Source of the DNA: Deltaproteobacteria bacterium
GTDB taxonomy: Bacteria > Desulfobacterota > RBG-13-43-22
DNA: 37,033 nt
Assembly: GCA_016208255.1 (NCBI GenBank)
Contig: JACQYK010000079.1
Coordinates: 1 to 37,033, forward strand
Reading direction: 5' to 3'
A program made the position numbers and the translations under genes. The notes beneath the pieces were generated by a model. That model ran no database searches. It had not been told where the DNA came from and was given only the letters and a program-made list of their open reading frames with translations. Below, in pieces: positions 27,809 to 36,115 of this stretch (its first letter is position 1; each line of letters opens with the position of its first letter).

Positions 27809-28587
27809 GTTTCCGTGAGAACCAGATCGGTTTCAGTCAGCGTATTCGCATGGAATGGCTTGAGCAGACGGCCAACCTTGTCTTGGCCGGAAACGATAAG
27901 GCCACCATCAGTGCGGCCCTACAGGAGCTTCTGAAGGATAAAGTGTCGGTGGGAGGAGATGCCGAGCGCGGTAACCGAGAGAAGATCATCACAATCCTGA
28001 TGAAGGTCTGGCTCAACGTGCCGCGAGAACTCGAGGCCCTTCGTATCGACGGGATAGAATTTCTGAAACGCCTTTCCCGTACGGACCGGATCGTGGTTCA
28101 TTGGGGGATGGTGATGGCGGCCTACCCGTTCTGGTCGGTCGTGGCCACCAATGTTGGCCGACTCCTGAGACTCCAAGGTTTCGTTGCTGCGGCGCACGTT
28201 CAGCGGCGGATGAAAGAGCAATACGGCGAACGGGAGACAGTTTCCAGGGCAGTCCGTCGCGTGCTGCGCTCATATTTGGACTGGGGAGTGCTTAATGATA
28301 CCAGTACTAAAGGTGTATACAGCACGGGATTGTCCCTAACAGTTGATGAACCCAAAATTGTCTCATGGCTAATCGAGGCATCCCTTTACGCACGATCCAA
28401 CGGATCAGCAGCATTAAAAGAGCTGATCGGGAGTCCAAGTCTTTTCCCATTTCATATTAAACATATAGGGACAGAGAGCATGTTGGCAGCTTCTTCCCGA
28501 CTCGAGTTTCTGCGTCATGGGCTGGATGACGACTTGGTGATGTTGCGAAAGCATAAGACTGTCTCTGCTAAGGGGAGTGGAGCATGA
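27805..28587 (+). CDS. brxA: BREX protein BrxA (DUF1819)
   Basis: This protein of 260 residues starts FRENQIGFSQRIRMEWLEQT and contains AAYPFWSVVATNVGRLLRLQ, YLDWGVL and a helical C-terminus, matching BrxA/DUF1819, a small helical DNA-binding BREX protein. It is the last core gene of BREX type 3 and overlaps pglZ by 4 bases. It ends 35 bases before the stop of a convergent gene. Confidence 0.9.
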   Translation: MSFRENQIGFSQRIRMEWLEQTANLVLAGNDKATISAALQELLKDKVSVGGDAERGNREKIITILMKVWLNVPRELEALRIDGIEFLKRLSRTDRIVVHWGMVMAAYPFWSVVATNVGRLLRLQGFVAAAHVQRRMKEQYGERETVSRAVRRVLRSYLDWGVLNDTSTKGVYSTGLSLTVDEPKIVSWLIEASLYARSNGSAALKELIGSPSLFPFHIKHIGTESMLAASSRLEFLRHGLDDDLVMLRKHKTVSAKGSGA

Positions 28588-28619
28588 CGTCAGTGAAACC
28601 CTGCTTCCTTGCTCCACTC
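28575..28619. repeat. 10-bp inverted repeat between convergent genes
   Basis: GAGTGGAGCA (28575-28584) and TGCTCCACTC (28610-28619) form a perfect 10-bp inverted repeat around a 25-base centre. It spans the brxA stop and lies 3 bases before the convergent stop. No T-run follows on either strand, so terminator function is uncertain. Confidence 0.5.
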
Positions 28620-28621
28620 AA

Positions 28622-29692
28622 TTATCTCTTGCTTCCCAGAATCGTTCCTGCTTCCCTCAGGCGGAATTCGACCTCGTAGAGCCGAAGCTCCATATTTGGA
28701 ACCGCGCTCAACGCATAATGAAGTGCGTCGTCCGCTTCGCGGCAGATGATCATCCCATGCACCTCGTCGCCGTCTTCGGCCAGGTTCCGCTTGACCCATC
28801 CGATGTACCTCAAGAGCTGGCCGACCGTCTGGTCGCTGGTCTGATTTCGCTTAAGTTCAACCACTAACCAGCGCGGTTCTGTCTTGTGCTTTGCCAGAAG
28901 ATCAATTCGGCCGACATCACATGGGTACTCATATCCGGCTTCCTCATCACCAGGTTCCTTATAAAGTCCCCATTCCTGGCCAATTTCCAAATGGTTCCAG
29001 TTATCGCGTAGAAACTCATGCAGGTGTCGCTCAAGGCCGAACCGTTGCTCGTTTCCGACTGACACACTTGAAGCAACAGGCTCGTCCTCCCCGGCTGCGA
29101 AGAGCTCGCCAGATTCCTGCTGATCAAGAAACCACCAGAGGGCATCCAGTGTCCAGAGGTCGGACTGGAGCGCATCTCGAAGTTGAAGGAGTATCTGGTT
29201 GACTTTGATATATCGTTTTCCGAATGACTCTCCACGGTCGAATTTAGGCCATACGCCGAGTCGCTTCATGTTGGCTTCGGAACGGTTGTTCCACACGCCA
29301 TATCGATCTGGTTTTGCAACCATGAGAATCGCCGAAGCCACGTTCTTGCCCATGCCTGAGACCATCTGAATGGCCTCATCAAGGCGCTTGGCCAAGGGCT
29401 CAGTTTCATTGAGAAGCATTGCAAGGGCTATACGAAGCTTTGCCATGTCAGAACACATCCGAGGGCCCTGCCGATGGAGTCCACTCCAGTGGTGGTTGTT
29501 TTCAAGCAAAAGGAAACTACGGAACTCTTCCTCGCTAATATCATTTGCGTGCTCGACAGAAAAGACGGGCTGGAATCGTGCCAGGACTGCATCCCTGGGC
29601 TCCACGATCTCCTTATAGATGTCCGTCTTCTTGAGGCTGACGACCGCCTCGCGGAGCTTCCCGATAACATCTGCCGGTATTGTTTCAGCCAT
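28622..29692 (-). CDS. NucS/DUF91-type PD-(D/E)XK nuclease with HhH-like N-terminus
   Basis: This protein of 356 residues has a C-terminal nuclease domain: CDVGRIDLLAKHK (D264), WLVVELKRNQ (E279, K281) and TVGQLLRYIGWVK, the DUF91/NucS-like pattern. The N-terminal half contains SGMGKNVASAILMVAKPDRY (112-131), which looks like a helix-hairpin-helix of the HhH-GPD type, so the protein may bind DNA there. It is encoded on the strand opposite the BREX operon and has its own expression unit. ATG 29692 is preferred (MAETIPADV) over the longer reading from 29749, which lacks a ribosome site. It is probably a stand-alone restriction or defence nuclease; substrate unknown. Confidence 0.75.
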   Translation of the reverse strand: MAETIPADVIGKLREAVVSLKKTDIYKEIVEPRDAVLARFQPVFSVEHANDISEEEFRSFLLLENNHHWSGLHRQGPRMCSDMAKLRIALAMLLNETEPLAKRLDEAIQMVSGMGKNVASAILMVAKPDRYGVWNNRSEANMKRLGVWPKFDRGESFGKRYIKVNQILLQLRDALQSDLWTLDALWWFLDQQESGELFAAGEDEPVASSVSVGNEQRFGLERHLHEFLRDNWNHLEIGQEWGLYKEPGDEEAGYEYPCDVGRIDLLAKHKTEPRWLVVELKRNQTSDQTVGQLLRYIGWVKRNLAEDGDEVHGMIICREADDALHYALSAVPNMELRLYEVEFRLREAGTILGSKR

Positions 29693-29772
29693 TCTCACAC
29701 CCCGAGTTTCGCTTACTGAAGGAATTCGGCCTGGACAGAAACCGTCCACACCATTACCATTCTGACTCTGTT

Positions 29773-29812
29773 GGCTCCGGTCGTTTAAGCGTGTGGCCAG
29801 AGCCGCTTTTTT
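29773..29812 (+). terminator. possible plus-strand terminator
   Basis: GGCTCCGG (29773-29780) pairs with CCAGAGCC (29797-29804) with one mismatch and a 16-base loop, followed by GC and six T. Both neighbouring genes run the other way, so it may be a leftover or may stop antisense reading. The large loop and the mismatch make it uncertain. Confidence 0.35.
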
Positions 29813-29855
29813 GGTTTCAATTTATTTGGCGGCCCCGCTCATTTTTGCCTTAATT

Positions 29856-30419
29856 TCACCAGTGGATGAGCGGGCGACTACGGTCACAAAAAAGGGTTCG
29901 GAGAGAAACCTTATCAAAGCGCCTGGCTGCCGCTATTTCCAGAAGGCAAAGAAAGTTCTCCAACTGCCATTGGGGTCCTGGTTTCTCAGCCAAAAACAAA
30001 ATCCAATCCAAAAGTTGAGTATCTGTCCTTATCATTTCCAGATCAATCTTATAAGAACAGGCTTCATTAACGAGGGTTAAGTTCTCCATATCAAGCCGCC
30101 AGTTTCCAATACGATCTGTTTTAAGCCATGCTTCATGCTGAGCACTCAGTTCGTCCAATTTAGACACACGCTCTGGTTCTGTCTCTTCGTCACCGGGAAT
30201 CTCTCGCCGAATTAGCGCCAAAAATTCATTACCTTCTGGAGCAAGGTAGAGGTCCGTCCTTCCGTCACAACGGCAAACAATCGGATAATTCTTAAGACGT
30301 TTGAGCTTCAAGGCCCTAATTTCCTTTTGCCCAAGTTCCGTAATCCAAGTTTCCCCTTTGCCCATCTCCACCTTGTAATAGACTTTATCTCCGTCAGATT
30401 TAACGATCAATATTGACAT
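29856..30419 (-). CDS. hypothetical protein
   Basis: This 187-residue protein is not recognised. It starts MSILIVKSDGDKVYYKVEMG and has GKGETWITELGQKEIRALKL, a cysteine pair (VCRCDG at about 48-53) and a helical C-terminal part ending PQWQLENFLCLLEIAAARRF. There is no signal peptide or membrane segment. GAGGT lies six bases before ATG 30419, which supports real translation. It sits between the nuclease gene (same strand, 163 bases away) and the portal gene, at the right edge of the island. Confidence 0.6.
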   Translation of the reverse strand: MSILIVKSDGDKVYYKVEMGKGETWITELGQKEIRALKLKRLKNYPIVCRCDGRTDLYLAPEGNEFLALIRREIPGDEETEPERVSKLDELSAQHEAWLKTDRIGNWRLDMENLTLVNEACSYKIDLEMIRTDTQLLDWILFLAEKPGPQWQLENFLCLLEIAAARRFDKVSLRTLFCDRSRPLIHW

Positions 30420-30709
30420 GGCCTACCTCTCTGGAAATAAATATCTTTCAACCTTCATGAAATCACGATTCAATCTTTCCCGAAACCCCCAAATCCGTCC
30501 ATTTTTCTACAAAAGAACTTAATATCGTCACGGCCTTTAGTGTACCTTCGATCTCGTCGTGGGACTCACGAGCCCTCCTTCCAGAAATCTCAAAAAACCG
30601 TCCTACCCAAAATGCCCCTATTTTGCCCCTATTTTGCCCCCTTGTCGGAATTTTCAGCTCCCTGGATAATTGGCCCAGATGCCTTAAACCTCCATAATAG
30701 GATGGTATT
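30420..30709. other. island-to-phage junction region
   Basis: About 290 bases with no convincing gene. A minus-strand frame (30463-30735) is open but has no ribosome site, crosses the portal start and resembles nothing known. The segment is visibly richer in A+T than the portal gene. No attachment-site-like repeat shared with the left edge near 2.88 kb is evident beyond a 9-base match (GGATAATTG). Confidence 0.45.
30613..30641. repeat. 11-bp tandem repeat
   Basis: TGCCCCTATTT occurs at 30613-30623 and 30624-30634, with a partial third unit at 30635-30641. It lies about 70 bases before the portal start, in the junction between island and phage module. Confidence 0.75.
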
Positions 30710-32146
30710 TTGGGACTCATTAGCAGGGGGATCAATTACGCATTTCGATTAGGCGGCTTGGGGGCAAGGCGTCAGGCCCCTGACGCCTCCTTGCCTGCCC
30801 TGCCAACCTTTCCGGAAACAGACCGCCTCTTCTTTCTCTCCCCACACCTGCTCATGGCCCAGCTGCGTGGGGGTGGGTTGACCCATCCCTACAAGGACCA
30901 TGTCTGGGTCTATTCCTGCGTCAACGCCATCGCCCAGAACCTCATGGGTATCCCTTTGCTCTTCTTCACCGGCAGCCGCAAGGACAAGAAGCTGGTGGAA
31001 GCAGGCTCCCTGGTAAAGCTCTTCGAGACCCCCAATCCCATGATGTCCGGGGCTCAGCTCATCGAGGCCACCTTCATTTACCTGGGGCTGTGCGGCGAAG
31101 CTTTCTATGTCGCCGAGCAAAAGAATCCCCGAGAGGTCCCCAAGGAACTCTGGACCTTCCATCCCAACCGCTTCAAGGAGGTGGTGGACCGGGACACCGG
31201 GCTCATTGCCGGGTGGACCTATGAGAAGGGTGGCAAGAAGATTCCTTTCGAGGCCCACGAGATCATCTTCTTCCGCTACTTCAACCCCTACCATGATTAC
31301 CGAGGCCTGGCCCCCTTGCAGGCGGCCCAGGCGGGGATCGACCAGGACTTCTGGGCCAGCCGCTACAACGCCGCCTTCTTCAAGAACAATGCCCAGCCCG
31401 GCGGAATTTTGGAGACCTCAGCCAACCTGGGTGACGAAGAATTCAAGAGGCTGCTGGCCCAGTGGAATGATCGCCACCAAGGGGCGAGCAAGGCTCACGC
31501 CATCGCCTTGCTGGAAGGAGGGGTCACTTACAAGCAGACGGGCCTCTCCCAAAAGGACATGGACTTCCTGGAACAGCGCAAGTTCAACCGGGAAGAGATT
31601 ATGGCCGCCTTCAAGGTGCCCAAGAGCGAGCTGGGCATCTACGAGGATCTCAACTTCGCCACAGCGAAAACCCAGGACCGGGTCTTCTGGACCAAGACGC
31701 TGCTGCCGAAGATGGCGCTCTTCGAGTTCGTTGTCTGGCACCAGCTCTGCTCCAGGCTGTCCGGGCCGGAGACCTGGGCCGAGTTCGACCGCACCGCGGT
31801 GGACGCCCTCAAGGAAGATCTGAAAGAGATGCTGGAGGCCGGCCAGAAGGTCTGGCAGATGGGGGTCCCCTTCAACGTGGTCAACGAGACCTTGAATCTG
31901 GGTTTCCCCAAGGTCGAGGGCGGCGATATGGGGTACCTGCCTTTCAATATGATGCCGGTGGGCAGCCAGGCAATTCCCAACCCTTCTCCTTCCGCAGCCA
32001 TTCCTCCCCCCTCACCGGAGAAGGCGGCCGGTTCACCCCCCTTGCCGGCCGCCTCTCTCCACCTCTCCGGGACCACGGTTATCGTGCGCAGGACCATGGA
32101 CCCAGGGCTTCCTGGCTGCAGTACCACCACCTGTGGGCGGCCCTGA
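30710..32146 (+). CDS. HK97-type phage portal protein
   Basis: This 478-residue open frame shows the portal family core: PYKDHVWVYSCVNAIAQNLM, GLCGEAFYVAEQK, RYFNPYHDYRGLAPLQAAQA and KVPKSELGIYEDLNFATAKT. Portals form the dodecameric DNA gate at one capsid vertex. The start is a TTG (MGLISRG) with AGGATGG just upstream. Family similarity ends near residue 415 at LNLGFPKVEGGD; the last 60 residues are Pro-rich and then look out of frame. The next gene's frame, read backwards, continues YRAQDHGPRASWLQYHHLW, which resembles the usual linker between portal and MuF domains. A one-base loss in a C6 run (32006-32011 or 32036-32041) would explain this. Upstream, where terminase normally lies, there is only island sequence. 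Confidence 0.88.
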   Translation: MGLISRGINYAFRLGGLGARRQAPDASLPALPTFPETDRLFFLSPHLLMAQLRGGGLTHPYKDHVWVYSCVNAIAQNLMGIPLLFFTGSRKDKKLVEAGSLVKLFETPNPMMSGAQLIEATFIYLGLCGEAFYVAEQKNPREVPKELWTFHPNRFKEVVDRDTGLIAGWTYEKGGKKIPFEAHEIIFFRYFNPYHDYRGLAPLQAAQAGIDQDFWASRYNAAFFKNNAQPGGILETSANLGDEEFKRLLAQWNDRHQGASKAHAIALLEGGVTYKQTGLSQKDMDFLEQRKFNREEIMAAFKVPKSELGIYEDLNFATAKTQDRVFWTKTLLPKMALFEFVVWHQLCSRLSGPETWAEFDRTAVDALKEDLKEMLEAGQKVWQMGVPFNVVNETLNLGFPKVEGGDMGYLPFNMMPVGSQAIPNPSPSAAIPPPSPEKAAGSPPLPAASLHLSGTTVIVRRTMDPGLPGCSTTTCGRP

Positions 32147-32829
32147 TGGGGAAATTCAAAGGGAAGATGGAGAAGTTTTTTTCCTGGCAGCAGGAACTGC
32201 AGATCAAGCTCCTGGAAGAGAAGCTAGGAAAAAGCTTGGTCCGGGAATATGTGGCAGAGGACCTGCTTTTCAACCTGGAGGAAGCCAACGAAATTTTAAA
32301 AAAGCTGGCCTGGCCCATGTATCTCACCATCGGCACCGAGGCCGGCAAAGCCCTTTTCGTGGAGATCGGAGCCGACCCCGCCAACTTCGTCCTGACAGAC
32401 ACCGCAGCCATGCAGGTGCTGAAAGACAAGCTCATCAAAGTCACCCGGATCAACGACTACACCCGGGAAAAACTCCGGGAGACCTTGCTGGAGGGCCTGG
32501 CCAAGACGGAGACTGTGGTCGAGCTGCAGCAGCGGGTGAAGGACCTCTTCGGCTTCTCAGAAGCCCGGAGTCTCAACATCGCTCGTACGGAGACGGGCCA
32601 GTCCGCGGCCCCGGCCCGGGATGCAGCCATGGCGGAACTGGGGGTCGAGAAGATTAAGTGGTGGACCGCCGGGGACACCGCGGTGCGGGAAACTCACCAG
32701 TTCATGGAAGGCATGGTGGTGCCCCGGGGAATGCCCTTTCCCAACGGCTGCCTTTACCCGTGTGATCCCGGCGGCCCGGCAGAGCAGATCATCAACTGCC
32801 GGTGCGTGGCCGTGCCCGTTATCGACTAG
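32146..32829 (+). CDS. MuF-type head morphogenesis protein (possibly the C-terminal part of a portal-MuF fusion)
   Basis: This 227-residue protein is a minor head protein of the Mu gpF family. A helical start (MEKFFSWQQELQIKLLEEKL) is followed by ARSLNIARTETGQSAAPARD, DTAVRETHQFMEG and the end motif EQIINCRCVAVPV, typical of these proteins. They help assemble the capsid around the portal. The frame is open far upstream of the ATG, and the upstream residues look like family sequence, so the true protein may be a fusion of about 706 residues with the portal, split by one missing base. The alternative is two overlapping genes, with a weak ribosome site here. Confidence 0.85.
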   Translation: MGKFKGKMEKFFSWQQELQIKLLEEKLGKSLVREYVAEDLLFNLEEANEILKKLAWPMYLTIGTEAGKALFVEIGADPANFVLTDTAAMQVLKDKLIKVTRINDYTREKLRETLLEGLAKTETVVELQQRVKDLFGFSEARSLNIARTETGQSAAPARDAAMAELGVEKIKWWTAGDTAVRETHQFMEGMVVPRGMPFPNGCLYPCDPGGPAEQIINCRCVAVPVID

Positions 32830-32838
32830 GAGGAAAAT

Positions 32839-33963
32839 ATGGCTGAGCCTGCCATTAATCGAGAAAAGAATCCAGCCTTCCACAAGGCTTTTGCTATCCA
32901 GGTCCGCCAGGTGGGGGACCCCGCCGACCGGGTCCTGGAGTTCATCGCCTCCACCGCCCAGGTGGACCGCTACGGCGACATCATCGAGGTGGAAGGCTGG
33001 GAACTGGACAACTGGCTGAAGGTGCCGGTCATCCTCTACGGCCACGATTACGGGGGGTTCCCCATCGGCCAGGGAATCAGCGCCATCAAAGACCCGCTCA
33101 GGGGCCTGGTGATCCAGGCCAAGTTCGCCACGGCCGCGGAGAATCCTGACGCCGACATCGCCTATCGGCTGGCCCTGGGGGGCTATATCCGGGCGGTCTC
33201 GGTGGGGTTCATCGACCTGGAGCGGGAGCCCCTCTTGGACAATGAAGGTAACCGGACGGGATGGAGGTTTAAGCGGGCGGAGCTGCTGGAGGTTTCGCTG
33301 GTGGCTGTGCCCGCCAACCCCGGGGCGCTCATCGTCCCGGTGCAAAAGGGCCTCCTGACCCAGGAAGAAGCCGAGGCCTTCCAGGCAAAAATGAAGGAGG
33401 CGGCTGAGGAAGGTCAGGAGAAAGGGAGTACCGATGATCCCGAGATCAAGCAGGATAATGACTTGAACCAGCGGCTTATTATCCTGGGCCTGCCGCCCAC
33501 CGAGCCCAACGGGGACTGCTCCGGCACCCTGGCGGCGCTGTGCGACCTGGCAGAGGGCCAGCGCTGGGAAATCGAGGAACTCAAATCCAAGGCCTATCTC
33601 CAGGTCGACCTGGCCCTATCGGAGGAACAACTGGAACAAATCAGGGGGCAATGGGAAGCTTTGTTCCGGGGCTTCAGACTCGATACCCCCATTCTCCAGG
33701 TCAAGGCCGGCGCGGTGCTGAGCGCCAAGAACAAGGCGGCCCTAGCAGAGGCCCGGGACCGTATCCAGGCGGTGCTGGATGCCGCCGAGGGTTCGGGCAC
33801 CGATACAGGCAAAACCAAAATCACCGATTATTACTCCCTGGCCATGGACCCGGAGAGTGAACTTCCCGGAAGTTCCCCGGGGGATGCCCCGGATCTTTTG
33901 AGAATCTTCGAGCTGACGCAAGAAGTGGCCAAAATTTTCAAACTGCCCGTTGCCGCGGGCTAA
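32839..33963 (+). CDS. HK97-family prohead protease with C-terminal extension
   Basis: This 374-residue protein has a protease domain at about 15-175: STAQVDRYGDIIEVEGWEL, VILYGHDYGGFPIG (His69), YIRAVSVGF (Ser121) and LLEVSLVAVPANPGA, the caudoviral prohead serine protease (U35-type) pattern. It matures the procapsid by cutting the capsid N-terminus and the scaffold. The C-terminal 190 residues are acidic and helical and may act as scaffold. AGGAGG lies directly upstream of the ATG at 32839. It is followed by the capsid gene after 12 bases. Confidence 0.92.
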   Translation: MAEPAINREKNPAFHKAFAIQVRQVGDPADRVLEFIASTAQVDRYGDIIEVEGWELDNWLKVPVILYGHDYGGFPIGQGISAIKDPLRGLVIQAKFATAAENPDADIAYRLALGGYIRAVSVGFIDLEREPLLDNEGNRTGWRFKRAELLEVSLVAVPANPGALIVPVQKGLLTQEEAEAFQAKMKEAAEEGQEKGSTDDPEIKQDNDLNQRLIILGLPPTEPNGDCSGTLAALCDLAEGQRWEIEELKSKAYLQVDLALSEEQLEQIRGQWEALFRGFRLDTPILQVKAGAVLSAKNKAALAEARDRIQAVLDAAEGSGTDTGKTKITDYYSLAMDPESELPGSSPGDAPDLLRIFELTQEVAKIFKLPVAAG

Positions 33964-33975
33964 AGGAGGAGGGAC

Positions 33976-35208
33976 ATGGGCGAGCCTGCCATCAACCTGC
34001 AGATCAAGGAGTTGCTGGAGGACATCAACAAGAACCTCAAGACCACGGACGGCGAGGGCCGGGTGATCACCATCGCCGAGGCCTTCAAGACTATCCAGGG
34101 GCTCTCTGAGAAGTACGCCGACCTGGAGAAGAGGTTTGCGGAGCTGGATGAAAAATACCGCTCCCGCAAATGGGCCAATCTCCCTGGTTTGGAGGACGAA
34201 ACCAAGAAGTTTTCGCTCTTCAAGGCGGTGAACGCCATCATGAACAAGAACTGGAAGGGCGCGGAGCTGGAAGAGGAAGTCTTCCGCCAGACCCGGGCCA
34301 TGTCTGCAGGGGATGATGCCGCAGGCGGTTACCTGGTGCCAGCCCAGGCCGTGCCCGAGCTCATCGAGCTCCTCAGGGCCGAGGCGGTGTGCATCCGCAT
34401 GGGGGCCCGGGTAATCGACAACCTGGTGGGCTCTCCCGTGGAGTTCCCCAAGCAGACCGGCGGGGCCATCGCCTACTGGGTGGGGGAAAACGCCGCCATC
34501 ACTCCCAGCGAAGCTGCCTTGGGCCAACTCCAGATGACTCCCAAATCGGTGAGCGCCCTGGTGCAGCTCTCCAACCGGCTGATCCGCATGTCCAACCCCT
34601 CGGCGGAACAGATGGTCAGGCAGGACGTGGCCATCGCTCTGGGCCTGGCCATCGATCTCGCTGCTTTAAGGGGCACGGGCACGGACAACCAGCCTTTAGG
34701 GATCGCCAATACCCCGGGCATCAACAACTTGATCCTGGGGCCCAACGGGGACTTGGCCGACTTCGACACCTTCACCGACATGGAATACGAACTCAGCGTG
34801 GACAATGCGCTCAGGGGCAAGCTGGGGTTCGTGTTCCACCCGGCCATCCGTAGGCGCCTGAAGAAGCTCAAAATCGCTCAGTTTAGTGGCGACCTTTCCG
34901 GCGAGTACATCCTGGCGCCCTTCAGCGACGCCCAGCTGGAAGCGTATCTCGGTTACCGCTTCGGCATGACCACCCAGGTCCCGGTGAACCTGGTGAAGGG
35001 GACCTCCACGAACTGCACCGAGCTCTTCTTCGCCAACTGGGCGGAGCTCTTGATCGGCCAGTGGGCGGGTTTTCAGATCCTAGCCTCGGACCAGGCGGGC
35101 ACCGCGTTCGCCTCCAACCAGACCTGGATTCGGATCATCGCCGACGTGGACATCGGTCTGCGGCACACCGAGAGCTTTTGTCTTTGCAGCGACGCCAAAA
35201 TCGCCTAA
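33976..35208 (+). CDS. HK97-fold major capsid protein
   Basis: This 410-residue protein is an HK97-type major capsid protein. The first 100 residues are a coiled-coil delta domain (LEDINKNLK, then LSEKYADLEKRFAELDEKYR) likely removed by the protease. The capsid core follows: DDAAGGYLVPAQAVPELIEL, VIDNLVGSPVEFPKQTGGAI, QLSNRLIRMSNPSAEQMV, ALRGTGTDNQPLGIANTPGI and SDQAGTAFASNQTWIRIIAD. The length is normal for the family and the frame is intact. AAAGGAGGAGG lies just upstream of the ATG. Confidence 0.95.
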   Translation: MGEPAINLQIKELLEDINKNLKTTDGEGRVITIAEAFKTIQGLSEKYADLEKRFAELDEKYRSRKWANLPGLEDETKKFSLFKAVNAIMNKNWKGAELEEEVFRQTRAMSAGDDAAGGYLVPAQAVPELIELLRAEAVCIRMGARVIDNLVGSPVEFPKQTGGAIAYWVGENAAITPSEAALGQLQMTPKSVSALVQLSNRLIRMSNPSAEQMVRQDVAIALGLAIDLAALRGTGTDNQPLGIANTPGINNLILGPNGDLADFDTFTDMEYELSVDNALRGKLGFVFHPAIRRRLKKLKIAQFSGDLSGEYILAPFSDAQLEAYLGYRFGMTTQVPVNLVKGTSTNCTELFFANWAELLIGQWAGFQILASDQAGTAFASNQTWIRIIADVDIGLRHTESFCLCSDAKIA

Positions 35209-35256
35209 CTGCCAGGGAGTCGGCGGTCCCGGCTCCCTCAACTATAGGAGTTGACC

Positions 35257-35496
35257 ATGCAATACCGGGTTAGAGACGAATACGTGGTGCATCTGGGGAA
35301 GGGGAACGTGCTTAAAGCGGGGGAGGTGTTCGAGCCCACCCCCAAGGTCCTGGAGGAGCAGGGCTGGAAAATCGAGCCGGTCAATGGGGAGCCGCAACCG
35401 GGGAAAACCAAAGGGGCTGATCCGGCCCCTACCCCCGATACCAAAGAAGTCCCGGAGCCCCCGAAGGACCGGGCCTTGAAGAAGGACGAAGCCTAG
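35257..35496 (+). CDS. small phage protein of unknown function
   Basis: This 79-residue protein starts MQYRVRDEYVVHLGKGNVLK and ends in a Pro/Lys/Asp-rich tail. It sits between capsid and connector genes, where small capsid or connector accessory proteins are often found. ATG 35257 is chosen because AGGAG ends six bases upstream; the in-frame TTG at 35251 directly abuts that site. No function is recognised. Confidence 0.7.
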   Translation: MQYRVRDEYVVHLGKGNVLKAGEVFEPTPKVLEEQGWKIEPVNGEPQPGKTKGADPAPTPDTKEVPEPPKDRALKKDEA

Positions 35497-35512
35497 ACCA
35501 AGTGAGTTAACC

Positions 35513-36115
35513 ATGGATTTGACCACACTGGCCAGAGTCAAGGAACTGCTCCAGGGCGACACTGCGCTGTCCCCGGAGGCTGATACCTTGCTTTCCTGGC
35601 TGATCACCGCGGTCTCCAAACGGGCCGAGGCCTTGTGCAACCGGGAGTTCGAGAAGAAGGAGCGCCTCGAGTTCCACGATGGCGGCGGTAAATACCTCTA
35701 TCTCCGGGCCCTGCCGGTGGCGGAGATTTCCTCCATCAAGGGTTCCGACACCTGGGACTGGGCAGCGGCGTCGCCCTTGAGCACTACCAGCTACGCCTTT
35801 GACGGAGTCACGGGCATGGTGCTCTACCGGGGCGGCGAGTGGCGTTATGGGGAAGGGGCGATCCGGGTGACTTATACCGGGGGCTTCGATCCGTTCTTGG
35901 AGGAAGGGGCCGAACTGCCTGAGGGATACACCCCCATTCCGGAGGACCTGCAGCAGGCGGTGTGCACCCAGGTGGCCTATGAATATCGCCGCCGCAATGA
36001 CCCGGGCCTACAGGCCGTGGCCTTCCCGGACGGCTCCATTCAGAAGATGGACGTGGGGGAGTTCTTGGGTGCAGTGAGAAACACGCTGCTGCGTTACCGG
36101 AGGAGGCCCGGCTGA
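35513..36115 (+). CDS. head-tail connector (gp6-like)
   Basis: This 200-residue protein follows the gp6-like connector pattern: LARVKELLQGD, LLSWLITAVSKRAEALCNRE, LEFHDGGGKYLYLRALPVAE, YRGGEWRYGEGAIRVTYTGG and a helical QQAVCTQVAYEYRRRND. Such proteins form the ring below the portal. Its TGA overlaps the next ATG, and the order capsid, connector, gp10-like, tail terminator is that of HK97-type phages. Confidence 0.85.
   Translation: MDLTTLARVKELLQGDTALSPEADTLLSWLITAVSKRAEALCNREFEKKERLEFHDGGGKYLYLRALPVAEISSIKGSDTWDWAAASPLSTTSYAFDGVTGMVLYRGGEWRYGEGAIRVTYTGGFDPFLEEGAELPEGYTPIPEDLQQAVCTQVAYEYRRRNDPGLQAVAFPDGSIQKMDVGEFLGAVRNTLLRYRRRPG

Noticed and set aside
2877..30710. Attachment-site direct repeats at the island edges
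   Set aside because: Only a 9-base match (GGATAATTG) was seen, which is expected by chance over this length.
30463..30735. Minus-strand 90-residue open frame at the junction
   Set aside because: It crosses the portal start, has no ribosome site and shows no recognisable pattern; I considered a small terminase subunit, but strand and sequence do not fit.
32146..32829. Programmed frameshift between portal and MuF
   Set aside because: Possible in principle, but two other phage genes show the same one-base pattern at homopolymers, so deletion or sequencing error is the simpler explanation.
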